Source: an uncultured Psychrobacillus sp. (GTDB lineage Bacteria > Bacillota > Bacilli > Bacillales_A > Planococcaceae). Taken from it: a stretch of DNA of 7,765 bases. Made by a program: the position numbers and the translations under genes. Below the pieces are notes generated by a model. That model was not told where the DNA came from. It ran no database searches and saw only the letters and a list, made by a program, of their open reading frames with translations. This document shows, piece after piece, positions 1 to 7,080 of this stretch. The stretch spans positions 1 through 7,765 of the forward strand of contig CAKQHO010000138.1 of NCBI GenBank assembly GCA_934234185.1, given 5' to 3'. How positions within the stretch are numbered: the first letter of the stretch is position 1; each line of letters starts with the position of its first letter.

Positions 1-713
1 ACTGTACCTTCATCGAAGACTATGCTTCTCCATTTATCTTCTCTAACTTTAACGGAACATCTGGTGACATCGATGTACTTACGCATGAAGCTGGTCACGC
101 CTTCCAGGTATACTCTAGCAAAGACATTGGTATTCCTGAATATCTTTGGCCAACTTATGAATCAGCAGAAATACACTCTATGAGTATGGAGTTCTTCACA
201 TGGCCTTGGATGGAGCTTTTCTTTAAGGAACAGACAGAGAAATATAAGTTCTCCCATTTAAGTAGTGGACTACAATTCCTTCCTTATGGTGTAGCGGTGG
301 ATGAGTTCCAGCATGTTGTCTATGAAAATCCAGAAATGACTCCTAAGGAAAGAAAGGCAGCTTGGAGAGAAATCGAAAAAGCATACTTGCCACACCGTGA
401 TTACGATGGAAACAGCTACTTGGAGAATGGTGGTTTTTGGCATAGACAAGGGCATATCTTTAGTAGTCCATTCTATTACATTGACTACACATTGGCTCAA
501 ATCTGTGCGTTCCAATTCTGGAAGCGTTCTAGAGAAAATCATGAGGAGGCTTGGAAGGATTATTTACACCTTTGCTCGCTTGGTGGATCCAAATCCTTCA
601 CAAAATTAGTAGAAGAAGCTAATCTAATCTCGCCATTCGAGGATGGCTGTGTAGAGTCAGTTATTGGAACGATAGAGGAGTACTTAAACAGCGTGGATGA
701 TGCTGCGCTCTAA
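1..713 (+). CDS. M3 family zinc oligoendopeptidase, C-terminal part (5' end outside window)
   Basis: This is the last 236 codons of a cytosolic zinc metallopeptidase that cleaves short peptides. The reading frame is open from base 3 to the TAA at 711-713, and the ATG at 180 is an internal methionine, not the start. The catalytic motif HEAGH is encoded at 84-98 (His and His bind zinc, Glu is the base). The third zinc ligand is most likely the first Glu of AEIHSMSME, 28 residues after the first His, as in thimet-type M3 enzymes. A downstream segment rich in His and Tyr (GHIFSSPFYYIDY) matches the substrate-binding region of the family. Full-length members have about 560-600 residues, so a bit over half is missing on the left. 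The sequence around HEAGHAFQVY suggests the M3 subgroup that is not classical PepF, so no symbol is given. A strong terminator follows. Confidence 0.93.
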   Translation, partial: CTFIEDYASPFIFSNFNGTSGDIDVLTHEAGHAFQVYSSKDIGIPEYLWPTYESAEIHSMSMEFFTWPWMELFFKEQTEKYKFSHLSSGLQFLPYGVAVDEFQHVVYENPEMTPKERKAAWREIEKAYLPHRDYDGNSYLENGGFWHRQGHIFSSPFYYIDYTLAQICAFQFWKRSRENHEEAWKDYLHLCSLGGSKSFTKLVEEANLISPFEDGCVESVIGTIEEYLNSVDDAAL

Positions 714-755
714 CACCCTAATCATTCCTTAAATTTCTAGAATAGCTTATATAGA

Positions 756-783
756 TTGATAGACTAATTCTTTTATCGATAAT
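756..783 (+). promoter_or_regulatory. Possible sigma-A promoter (weak candidate)
   Basis: TTGATA (756-761) and GATAAT (778-783) are separated by 16 bp, each one mismatch from consensus. Transcription from here would start near 790 and run into the terminator hairpin at 808-846 before the next gene. The site is therefore either a chance match in AT-rich DNA or the promoter of an attenuated leader. No better promoter for the YhhN gene is visible. Confidence 0.22.
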
Positions 784-807
784 GATTTCGTAACTAATAG
801 GAAACCT

Positions 808-846
808 GAACAAGCATTCTAGTGATGCTTGTTCTTTTTATTTTTA
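808..846 (+). terminator. Intrinsic terminator after the M3 peptidase gene
   Basis: A perfect 10-bp stem (GAACAAGCAT at 808-817, ATGCTTGTTC at 825-834) with a 7-nt loop is followed directly by TTTTTATTTTTA. It lies 95 bp after the peptidase stop codon and most simply ends that transcript. It also argues against starting the next gene at the TTG at 829, which falls inside the stem. Confidence 0.9.
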
Positions 847-904
847 GGGGTACATAATCTATGGCAGGATATTTTTACTGTTTTCACGAATTTAGGAAGG
901 ATAA

Positions 905-911
905 AGGGGGG
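905..911 (+). promoter_or_regulatory. Ribosome binding site that fixes the start of the YhhN gene
   Basis: AGGGGGG lies 7 nt before GTG 919 (4 nt before the adjacent in-frame TTG 916). No comparable site precedes the far upstream TTG at 829. Bases 905-914 (AGGGGGGTTA) are exactly complementary to the C-rich segment of the proposed sRNA at the other end of the window. Confidence 0.75.
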
Positions 912-918
912 TTATTTG

Positions 919-1569
919 GTGAGTAAAATTATTGCAATACTCGCTGGGATTATGGGAATTATCTATATTTTCATTATTCCCGCAGATCCAATCGGTATAA
1001 AAATTTTGTTTAAGCTAATTCCAATGCTGCTTATCATTATCTTTGCTTTTTTGCAGCCTGCCGGAATGCCAAAATCTTATAAGACATTGATTATTACAGG
1101 CTTATTTATTTGTATGCTTGCAGATGGATTAATCTATTGGTTCATTATTGGTCTCATTACCTTTTTAATCGGGCATATTTGGTATATCTTCGCCTTCCGT
1201 AAAATTAAGGCTGTACCAATTCCTAAATGGGCTGCCACTTTACTTCTAACATATGGATTAATTATGGTAATTTGGCTAGCCGGAACTCTTTGGAGAGAAG
1301 GTGACTTTGTTTTAGCAATAGCAGTGGTGCTATACATAGCAGTTATTCTTACTATGGGCTGGAATGCCATTCAAACCGCAAACAAATATGCCATTATTGG
1401 AGCCATCTCGTTTATTTTTTCGGATTCCATTTTAGCTATTAACAAGTTTATCGTAGAGGTACCTTTCTCGCATGCACTAATCATGATTTCTTATTATGGA
1501 GCTCAATTTTTATTTGCCTATAGCATTTATACCCATTATTCCGCAGCTCGGAATAATCTGTTAAAATAA
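919..1569 (+). CDS. YhhN/TMEM86-family membrane protein (lysoplasmalogenase-like)
   Basis: This is a 216-residue, very hydrophobic protein with about eight membrane segments and little soluble sequence. Family marks are the early Phe-Lys with a Pro (FKLIPM, residues 31-36), Asp69 in a membrane segment (CMLADGLIYW), GHIWYIFAF (85-93), GAISFIFSDSILA (161-173) with Asp169, and YYGAQFLFA (192-200). Conserved charged residues inside membrane helices are typical of YhhN/TMEM86. Animal TMEM86B hydrolyses the vinyl-ether bond of lysoplasmalogens; the substrate of bacterial members is less certain, so an activity on membrane ether lipids is inference. GTG 919 is chosen because AGGGGGG precedes it at good spacing. 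An open frame extends back to a TTG at 829, but that codon lies in a terminator stem and has no ribosome binding site. The pepT gene follows after 35 bp with no terminator between. Confidence 0.85.
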   Translation: MSKIIAILAGIMGIIYIFIIPADPIGIKILFKLIPMLLIIIFAFLQPAGMPKSYKTLIITGLFICMLADGLIYWFIIGLITFLIGHIWYIFAFRKIKAVPIPKWAATLLLTYGLIMVIWLAGTLWREGDFVLAIAVVLYIAVILTMGWNAIQTANKYAIIGAISFIFSDSILAINKFIVEVPFSHALIMISYYGAQFLFAYSIYTHYSAARNNLLK

Positions 1570-1604
1570 AGACATGCTTTGCATTACTGGAGGAGATTTT
1601 ACAC

Positions 1605-2834
1605 ATGAAAAATATATTAATCGATCGTTTAACTCGCTATGCGAAAATTGATACACAGTCGGATGCTTCTAGCCCAATCTGTCCTTCTACAGAAGGACAA
1701 TGGGATTTACTTCATTTATTACAAAAAGAGCTAGCCGAACTAGGGATGGAAGAAATCACATTAGATGAAAATGGCTACCTGTTTGCCTCCCTTCCATCTA
1801 ATACAGACAAAGACGTGCCAACAATCGGTTTCTTAGCTCATGTAGATACAGCAACTGACTATACAGGGAAAGACGTTAAACCTCAAATCTTAGAGAATTA
1901 TGACGGCAGTGATATTCAGTTAAATGAATCTACTGTAATGTCGGTAGCTGATTTTCCTGAATTAAAAAACTATATCGGCCATACTTTAATGACAACAGAT
2001 GGGACTACTCTTCTTGGTGCTGATAATAAAGCAGGAATTGCTATTATTATGACGGCAATGGAATACTTCCTTCAACATCCAGAAGTGAAGCATGGAAAAA
2101 TTCGTGTGGCATTTACTCCTGACGAAGAAATTGGACGCGGACCACATAAGTTTGACGTAGAGCAGTTTGGAGCGAAATATGCATATACAATGGATGGAGG
2201 ACCACTTGGAGAGCTTCAATTCGAAAGCTTCAATGCTGCTGGAGCAAAAGTAATAACATACGGGAAAAGCGTGCACCCAGGCTCTGCCAAGGATAAGATG
2301 GTCAATGCAATTACCATCGCAACAAAATTTCAAGCACATATGCCAGAGAATGAGGTTCCTGAGAAAACAGATGGCTATGAAGGTTTTATTCACTTAATGA
2401 AATTCAATGGTGATGTAGAAAAAGCGGAGCTTGGATATATCATTCGTGACCATGACCGTGAAAAATTTGAAGAGAAAAAGCAATTGTTTTTGGATACAGC
2501 AGAAAAGTTAAAGGCAGAGTATGGCGACAAGGCAATCGAAGTAACTGTAAATGATCAATACTATAACATGGGTGAAAAAATATCTCCTGTGATGGAAATT
2601 GTTGATATTGCTAAGGATGTCATGATTGACTTAGGAATCGATCCTTTGATAATCCCTGTACGAGGAGGTACAGATGGTTCTCAGCTTTCTTTCATGGGCA
2701 TGCCAACACCAAATGTCTTTACAGGTGGAGAAAATTATCACGGGAAATATGAGTATATTTCAGTAGATGCAATGGAAAAAGCAACTGAAGTGATGAAGGG
2801 AATTATTCAATCCTTCGAAAAACAAGCCCAATAA
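1605..2834 (+). CDS. pepT: Peptidase T (tripeptide aminopeptidase)
   Basis: This cytosolic M20-family di-zinc aminopeptidase removes the N-terminal residue from tripeptides, a late step in peptide recycling. At 409 residues it has the normal family length. All metal and catalytic residues are in place: His79 and Asp81 (AHVDTATD), bridging Asp140 (GADNKAG), general base Glu174 and zinc ligand Glu175 (TPDEEIGRG), Asp197 (TMDGG) and His379 (NYHGKYEY). These positions are within one residue of those known for Salmonella PepT. SVHPGSAK (222-229) belongs to the inserted dimerisation domain. The start is set by GGAGGAG at 1589-1595, 9 nt before the ATG. It is probably cotranscribed with the YhhN gene 35 bp upstream; no separate promoter is evident. 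The perfect inverted repeat at 2919-2956 lies 84 bp downstream. Confidence 0.97.
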   Translation: MKNILIDRLTRYAKIDTQSDASSPICPSTEGQWDLLHLLQKELAELGMEEITLDENGYLFASLPSNTDKDVPTIGFLAHVDTATDYTGKDVKPQILENYDGSDIQLNESTVMSVADFPELKNYIGHTLMTTDGTTLLGADNKAGIAIIMTAMEYFLQHPEVKHGKIRVAFTPDEEIGRGPHKFDVEQFGAKYAYTMDGGPLGELQFESFNAAGAKVITYGKSVHPGSAKDKMVNAITIATKFQAHMPENEVPEKTDGYEGFIHLMKFNGDVEKAELGYIIRDHDREKFEEKKQLFLDTAEKLKAEYGDKAIEVTVNDQYYNMGEKISPVMEIVDIAKDVMIDLGIDPLIIPVRGGTDGSQLSFMGMPTPNVFTGGENYHGKYEYISVDAMEKATEVMKGIIQSFEKQAQ

Positions 2835-2918
2835 AAATAGTAAGCGTTTATCTCTGCTATGGCCTAGCAACAAAAGACGGCGAGGAGCAAGGTTAAATAT
2901 AATACCCTATATCCTTAA

Positions 2919-2956
2919 AATAAGCGTCAGACCATATTTATGGTCTGACGCTTATT
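2919..2956. terminator. Bidirectional terminator between convergent pepT and yhgE
   Basis: A perfect inverted repeat with 18-bp arms (2919-2936 and 2939-2956) and a 2-bp centre has GC-rich cores reading GCGTCAGACC and GGTCTGACGC. It begins 4 bp after the yhgE stop. On the - strand the stem runs out into TTATTTTAAGG, a usable T-run, so it mainly ends yhgE. On the + strand the tail (TTATTCGG) is weaker but should still stop pepT transcripts. Confidence 0.85.
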
Positions 2957-2960
2957 CGGA

Positions 2961-5105
2961 TTAAATATTTGCTTCGTTAAGATTGTATTTATGAGAAACA
3001 TTTTTATAGCTAAATGCAAATACGATAAACGCTAATACTAGGAATGCTAATAATACCATTAGTAATACAAAAGCGTTTGCCATTAAATATGGTGTATCTC
3101 CTAGCGAGATAATTCCTTTGAAGCCTGCATTTGAGTACGTTAACGGTAAGAATTTACTTAACGTTTGTAAGTTCTCCGGAAGCATAGGAATCGGTAAGTT
3201 AGATCCTGTTGTAGAAAGCTGAAGCACGATAAATGCTAGTGCCGCAAAGCGTCCAATATTACCACCAACCGCTACTAAGAAGAAAATGATTGCCATAAAG
3301 GTCAAGCTTACAAATATAGTGAATAAAATAAACAGTCCTGCATTTGCAACATCTAGCTTAATAAACAAAAGAGTAAATAAGGAAACAAATAGACCCTGTG
3401 CAACTGCAAAAATAGAAAGCTGCAGCAGCTTACTTACATACCAGCTAATCGCTGAACCAGGTAATACTGCAGGACGCTTAAAGTCTACAACAAATGATAA
3501 TACTAACATCCCTACAAACAATGCCAATGACATAATGTATGGTGCTGTTGAATCACGGTAGAAGCTATAGCTATTTACAGTTTCCCCTTTAAGTTGAACT
3601 GGATTTGCAAACATGGCAATATTATTGTCACTAACTTGTATCGCACTTACCTGATCGCGACCACCAGACAGTCCTGTATTCAATTCTTGGCTTCCATTTT
3701 GAAGCTTAACTGCACCATCATTGATAGAAGAAACCCCTAAGGTAATTGTTTCCCATCCGACTGCAACAGTTTGGTTACCTTCGCTAATTTGAGAAAGTCC
3801 CGTTTTTAGATCCGATACTGCGTTAGAGATTTTGTTCCAAGAAACAGTTAAAGAAGAGTTTCCGCTTGCCACTTGGTTAGCACCAGATTTTAGCTTGTCA
3901 ATTCCTGCAACAGCTGAGGTTTGACCAGTTACCAGTTGGTTAAGGCCACCATCTAGTTGCTTAGAACCGGCAGTTAATTGATTAACTCCAGCTACCAATG
4001 TACTTGCACCCTGTTTTAAAGGCTGTACCTGTTGATCAAATTGCTTTAATCCTTCGGTAATTTTTTCGCTCGTTCCTACTAGCGTTAAAAATTCTACATC
4101 CGTAGAAAGCTCTGGATGCTTAGCTAAGTATGCCTTTAACCCAGCTGACAGCTGTTGAGATCCACCTGAAAGCGTTTTCGTACCTTCAGTCACTGCGGAG
4201 ATTCCAGCTGCTAACTGCTCACTCCCTGGCTTTAGCTGCTTTTCTAAGCCTGCAGTAAGATCAGAGCTACCTGCTTTCGCAGATTTTAGACCAGCCAATA
4301 CCTGCTCGGATCCTGCCTTTAAAGAATCAACACCTTTAACTAACTCTTTCGAACCAGCAGCAAGCTTATTAATATCCCCTTGTCCGCCTCTAATAGAGTT
4401 TAATAATTGAGAAGCTCCATCCTCTGCAGTTTTAGCTCCAGATGCAAGTTGTTGAATATCTCCAGACTTCTCATTTAAAGATTGTAGTAATTGATTAGTT
4501 CCACTTGAGAGAGTCGTAGTTCCTTCAAAAATTTGACTTGAGCCATCTGCTCCGCTGGCAAAACCATTAGAAATATCTCCAAAGCGAGCAAATAAAGTAC
4601 GTGTATAAGTTTCTGTAATCTTGTTTCCAAGCTGTTCTCTTAACTTCTCCGTAGCACTTTTAGTTACTTGAGAAGCCATAAAGTTTAGACCTTCGTTTTG
4701 CGTATAAAGAAGTTCTGGAGTTTCCGGGTTTGCATCTAATACAGTAGATACCTTCTTAGAGAAATCATTCGGAATTTCCACCATCATGTAATATTTTTGG
4801 CTTTTTAATCCCTTCTCCGCCTCTTCCTTCGAAACAAACTTCCAGCCCAGTGAAGGATTAGCCTTAAGTTCTTCAACTAAATCGGCTCCTACGTTAATTT
4901 CTGTTTCACCAGACATAGCTCCCTCATCATTATTGACAAATGCAACAGGTAAATTGTCTAAATTATCGTATGGCCCCCATGTTGCCGATAACAATACAGC
5001 AACATAGACAATCGGAATTAATAGAACTCCGATTAACGAAAATAACACCCCTTTTTTCTCTTTGAGCTTAGAAAGCTCCCTGCCTAACAATTTGAACGTG
5101 CCCAT
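2961..5105 (-). CDS. yhgE: YhgE/Pip-type membrane protein with long Gly/Ser/Leu repeat domain
   Basis: This is a 714-residue protein with one membrane segment near the N-terminus (about 18-41), an outside YhgE-type domain starting at LPVAFVNNDEG (52-62), a low-complexity repeat region (about 182-480), and about five C-terminal membrane segments (522-541, 555-583, 587-612, 617-633, 676-700) of ABC-2-like topology. Relatives include Lactococcus Pip (phage c2 receptor), YhgE and the SPP1 receptor YueB of B. subtilis; the cellular role is not settled, with export or envelope maintenance most often proposed. The repeats are mainly 14 residues long with AGS..L..G..SLK spacing, suggesting an extended helical stalk. 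The start is ATG 5105, preceded by AAAAGGGGG with a 6-nt gap; the open frame runs upstream to 5216, but that part crosses the promoter and operator. No type VII secretion genes lie beside it. Confidence 0.9.
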   Translation of the reverse strand: MGTFKLLGRELSKLKEKKGVLFSLIGVLLIPIVYVAVLLSATWGPYDNLDNLPVAFVNNDEGAMSGETEINVGADLVEELKANPSLGWKFVSKEEAEKGLKSQKYYMMVEIPNDFSKKVSTVLDANPETPELLYTQNEGLNFMASQVTKSATEKLREQLGNKITETYTRTLFARFGDISNGFASGADGSSQIFEGTTTLSSGTNQLLQSLNEKSGDIQQLASGAKTAEDGASQLLNSIRGGQGDINKLAAGSKELVKGVDSLKAGSEQVLAGLKSAKAGSSDLTAGLEKQLKPGSEQLAAGISAVTEGTKTLSGGSQQLSAGLKAYLAKHPELSTDVEFLTLVGTSEKITEGLKQFDQQVQPLKQGASTLVAGVNQLTAGSKQLDGGLNQLVTGQTSAVAGIDKLKSGANQVASGNSSLTVSWNKISNAVSDLKTGLSQISEGNQTVAVGWETITLGVSSINDGAVKLQNGSQELNTGLSGGRDQVSAIQVSDNNIAMFANPVQLKGETVNSYSFYRDSTAPYIMSLALFVGMLVLSFVVDFKRPAVLPGSAISWYVSKLLQLSIFAVAQGLFVSLFTLLFIKLDVANAGLFILFTIFVSLTFMAIIFFLVAVGGNIGRFAALAFIVLQLSTTGSNLPIPMLPENLQTLSKFLPLTYSNAGFKGIISLGDTPYLMANAFVLLMVLLAFLVLAFIVFAFSYKNVSHKYNLNEANI

Positions 5106-5111
5106 ACTAAA

Positions 5112-5119
5112 CCCCCTTT
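5112..5119 (-). promoter_or_regulatory. Ribosome binding site that fixes the yhgE start
   Basis: On the - strand AAAGGGGG lies 6 nt before ATG 5105. The ATG at 5216, in the same frame, has no such site and lies upstream of the predicted transcription start, so the 37 extra residues are not expected to be made. Confidence 0.85.
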
Positions 5120-5131
5120 TTTCTCTTTTCA

Positions 5132-5159
5132 AGTAAAATGAATGGTCATTCATTTTACT
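5132..5159. promoter_or_regulatory. TetR-type operator palindrome in the yhgE promoter
   Basis: A perfect 28-bp inverted repeat has 13-bp arms (5132-5144 and 5147-5159) around a 2-bp centre. Its core, ATGAATGGTCATTCAT, has the TGAATG..CATTCA form common among TetR-family operators. It covers the -10 box and the expected transcription start of yhgE, so a bound repressor would block transcription directly. B. subtilis yhgE has a TetR-family gene (yhgD) as neighbour; none is present within this window, so the regulator must lie elsewhere. Confidence 0.75.
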
Positions 5160-5180
5160 CTTATAATAATTATATTTCAA
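5152..5180 (-). promoter_or_regulatory. Sigma-A promoter of yhgE
   Basis: On the - strand TTGAAA (5180-5175) and TAAAAT (5157-5152) are separated by exactly 17 bp, each one mismatch from consensus. The start of transcription would be near 5145, about 40 nt before the ATG, in the centre of the palindrome. Several other AT-rich -10-like words lie nearby, but none has as good a -35 partner. Confidence 0.6.
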
Positions 5181-5202
5181 ATTTTTAGAAAATACATTAT
5201 TT

Positions 5203-5216
5203 TTGTTATATAACAA
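5203..5216. repeat. 14-bp perfect palindrome upstream of yhgE
   Basis: TTGTTATATAACAA is self-complementary and lies about 25 bp upstream of the yhgE -35 box. It could be a second protein-binding site, but a palindrome this AT-rich can also arise by chance. Confidence 0.3.
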
Positions 5217-5420
5217 TTCGGGTATTTTCTCGATTTAGAAATTTAACTATAACAGTTCAACTCTTGATACTACTGCTTTCTCTTCCAGTATTGTTACACA
5301 TCATATGCTTGATAATTTCTTTACATCATAATGTTAAGTAAAAATTTAAGATGTTTTCAATTAGTAATTTCTACAAATAGTATAAGAGAAATACTTTCTG
5401 CTCAAGCTTTGCTTTAATTG
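5217..5420. other. Intergenic stretch with no recognisable gene
   Basis: This is the rest of the 342-bp gap between yhgE and the next - strand gene. It is AT-rich, has no open frame with a ribosome binding site, and shows only weak short dyads such as AACT..AGTT near 5245-5257. I see no remnant of a regulator gene. Confidence 0.5.
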
Positions 5421-5449
5421 AAAAACCCACCAACCAATGTTGGTGGGTT
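5419..5449 (-). terminator. Intrinsic terminator of the malic enzyme operon
   Basis: On the - strand AACCCACCAAC (5449-5439), loop ATTG, and GTTGGTGGGTT (5434-5424) form a perfect 11-bp stem followed by TTTCAATT, giving a run of five T counting the stem end. The stem includes two bases of the TAA stop codon of the small gene at 5448-5786. It has no T-run on the + strand, so it works in one direction only. Confidence 0.9.
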
Positions 5450-5786
5450 ACACTTTATAGTCTTCTAATGCTTTTTCTACGCTATTAACGAAGCTGCCTC
5501 CAGCTCCCCAGTCGAAGCGGAATATTGCTCCTTCCCCTCCTCCTGAGGCAGTAGCATGCACCTTTGTTTTTCCCTCTAAATTATCGATCACCACTGTTAA
5601 TGAAGCTCGGTTGCTTGTTCTCATATAGTATTTCTCAAATATATATACGACTAGTTCCTTTTCATCTACTTTTCTTCGGTAGCTGTCTATAACTTTTCCA
5701 GAGATAGATCCCTTTACAATAGCTGTTTCTATTAATTTTGCAGTTTCTTTAGTTGATAGGCTTACATAAAACTCACGAATATCCAT
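5448..5786 (-). CDS. Small conserved protein, DUF6054-like, function unknown
   Basis: This is a 112-residue soluble protein without signal peptide or membrane segment. It begins with an amphipathic helix (residues about 3-24), continues with alternating beta-type segments (IDSYRRKV, LVVYIFEKYYMR, ASLTVVIDNLEGKTKVHATASGGG), and has a glycine-rich turn before FRFDWGAGGSF (89-99). The pattern EKYYMRTSNRASL...GKTKVHA..SGG recalls a small Firmicute family I know as DUF6054; I cannot confirm this without a profile search, and no biochemical role is known to me. The start is supported by AGGGGGTGA (- strand, 4 nt before ATG). It lies 67 bp after the malic enzyme gene with no good terminator between, so it is probably the second gene of that operon, and its stop codon lies inside the operon terminator. 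Confidence 0.8.
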   Translation of the reverse strand: MDIREFYVSLSTKETAKLIETAIVKGSISGKVIDSYRRKVDEKELVVYIFEKYYMRTSNRASLTVVIDNLEGKTKVHATASGGGEGAIFRFDWGAGGSFVNSVEKALEDYKV

Positions 5787-5853
5787 TCCGTCACCCCCTA
5801 GTATTTATACGGGGTAAACCGAAAATGGTTTCTAAAAATGAACATTTGATATC

Positions 5854-7008
5854 TTAATTAGCAGCATCTCTAACTGCTTGAGCCACTGCATTTACTACTC
5901 TCTTATCAAATGGTTTGGGAATAATATAGTTTTCGCTTAACTCACTCTCTGGAATTAAAGCAGCAATTGCTTCTATAGCGGCTAGCTTCATTTTTTCCGT
6001 AATATCCTTAGCTCTAACATCTAAAGCACCTCTAAAAATTCCCGGAAAAGCTAAAACATTGTTTATTTGGTTTGGGTAATCTGATCTGCCAGTCGCAATA
6101 ATTTTCACTCCCCATTTCATAGCGTTTTCATACGAAATTTCTGGAGTAGGATTTGCTAAAGCAAAGATAATTGGTTGTTTATTCATGGAATCAATTAACT
6201 TTTTAGAAAGCAAATTTGCTACCGACACACCGACGAATACATCAGCATTTTTCATAGCTTCTACTAATCCGCCTTTGAGATCATTTGGATTTGTCATCGC
6301 GGCTACTTCTTCTTTGATAGCATTCATACCTTGTTGACGGCCTTTATAAATAATTCCAGTGGAATCACACATAATAATTTCAGTATAACCCTGTTGAACT
6401 AATAATTTCATAATGGATACTCCAGCTGCACCTGCTCCATTAATAACAATTTTCACGTTTTCTTTATTTTTGTTAATAAGTTTCAAAGCATTTCGAAGTC
6501 CAGCGCTAACTACAATAGCAGTGCCATGCTGATCATCATGAAAAACAGGTATATCCAATTCGTTTCGAAGACGACTTTCTATCTCAAAGCACCTTGGAGC
6601 AGATATATCTTCCAAGTTTATTGCACCAAATGTTGGACTAAGGGCTTTAACAATCTGAACAATTTCTTCTACGTCTTTTGTATTTAAGCAGATCGGGAAA
6701 GCATCAACACCTGCAAATTCCTTGAGAAGAATCGATTTACCTTCCATAACTGGCATGGAGGCAAGCGGACCGATATCTCCCAAACCCAAAACTGCGGTTC
6801 CGTCAGTAACCACGCCAACTAAATTACCCTTTATAGTATAATCATAGGCCATGTTTGAATTTTTTTGAATTTCAAGACATGGTTCAGCCACACCCGGGGA
6901 ATACGCCAGGCTGAGATCTTTCATATTATTTACCGGTATCTTCAGTTTAATCTCCATTTTGCCTTGATTCTCTCGATGAAGTTGTAATGCCTCTTCCCTT
7001 AAAGTCAT
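5854..7008 (-). CDS. NAD(P)-dependent malic enzyme, YtsJ type
   Basis: This enzyme decarboxylates L-malate oxidatively to pyruvate and CO2 in the cytosol, linking the citric acid cycle to pyruvate and supplying NADH or NADPH. It has 384 residues. The N-terminal malic domain carries Tyr36 (AYSPGVAEPC), Lys91 (MEGK), the metal ligands Glu133-Asp134 (NLEDI) and Asp158-Asp159 (FHDDQHGTA). The nucleotide-binding domain has GAGAAG (191-196), ANPTPE (285-290) and NNVLAFPGIFRGALD (316-330). It resembles B. subtilis YtsJ closely at the N-terminus but ends right after AVAQAVRDAAN, about 25 residues earlier than YtsJ as I recall it; the end looks natural, not broken. Cofactor choice cannot be read safely, and a paralogue of ytsJ is possible, so no symbol is given. 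The ATG at 7008 follows AAAGG at a long gap of 11 nt. A consensus promoter lies just upstream. Confidence 0.95.
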   Translation of the reverse strand: MTLREEALQLHRENQGKMEIKLKIPVNNMKDLSLAYSPGVAEPCLEIQKNSNMAYDYTIKGNLVGVVTDGTAVLGLGDIGPLASMPVMEGKSILLKEFAGVDAFPICLNTKDVEEIVQIVKALSPTFGAINLEDISAPRCFEIESRLRNELDIPVFHDDQHGTAIVVSAGLRNALKLINKNKENVKIVINGAGAAGVSIMKLLVQQGYTEIIMCDSTGIIYKGRQQGMNAIKEEVAAMTNPNDLKGGLVEAMKNADVFVGVSVANLLSKKLIDSMNKQPIIFALANPTPEISYENAMKWGVKIIATGRSDYPNQINNVLAFPGIFRGALDVRAKDITEKMKLAAIEAIAALIPESELSENYIIPKPFDKRVVNAVAQAVRDAAN

Positions 7009-7047
7009 CTACTCACACACCTTTGGATTATTTAATATATTCTGAAA

Positions 7048-7076
7048 ATTATAAGTACCTCTATGGGTAATGTCAA
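7048..7076 (-). promoter_or_regulatory. Consensus sigma-A promoter of the malic enzyme operon
   Basis: On the - strand TTGACA (7076-7071), a 17-bp spacer and TATAAT (7053-7048) match the vegetative consensus at all twelve positions. Transcription should start near 7041, leaving a leader of about 33 nt. A promoter this strong suggests high basal expression. Confidence 0.9.
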
Positions 7077-7080
7077 TTTA

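Noticed and set aside
776..796. Fur-like half site (GATAATGAT) after the M3 peptidase gene
   Set aside because: Only the left half matches; the right half (TTCGTAAC) does not fit the Fur consensus.
829..918. N-terminal extension of the YhhN protein from TTG 829
   Set aside because: The codon lies in the stem of a strong terminator, has no ribosome binding site, and the extra 30 residues are not part of the family; GTG 919 has AGGGGGG.
1986..2393. 135-codon - strand frame inside pepT
   Set aside because: It is antisense to a fully conserved pepT coding sequence, with a Cys/Phe/His-rich composition typical of a shadow frame.
2838..2855. cre-like word around AAGCGTTT behind pepT
   Set aside because: It has at least three mismatches to the cre consensus and sits at the 3' end of a gene with no promoter nearby.
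5106..5216. 37-residue N-terminal extension of yhgE from ATG 5216
   Set aside because: It crosses the predicted promoter and operator, lacks a ribosome binding site, and the family begins at about MGTFKLLGRE.
5805..5840. Weak dyad AAACC..GGTTT between the malic enzyme gene and the small gene
   Set aside because: The stem is only 5 bp and no T-run follows on the - strand, so it is not a convincing terminator.
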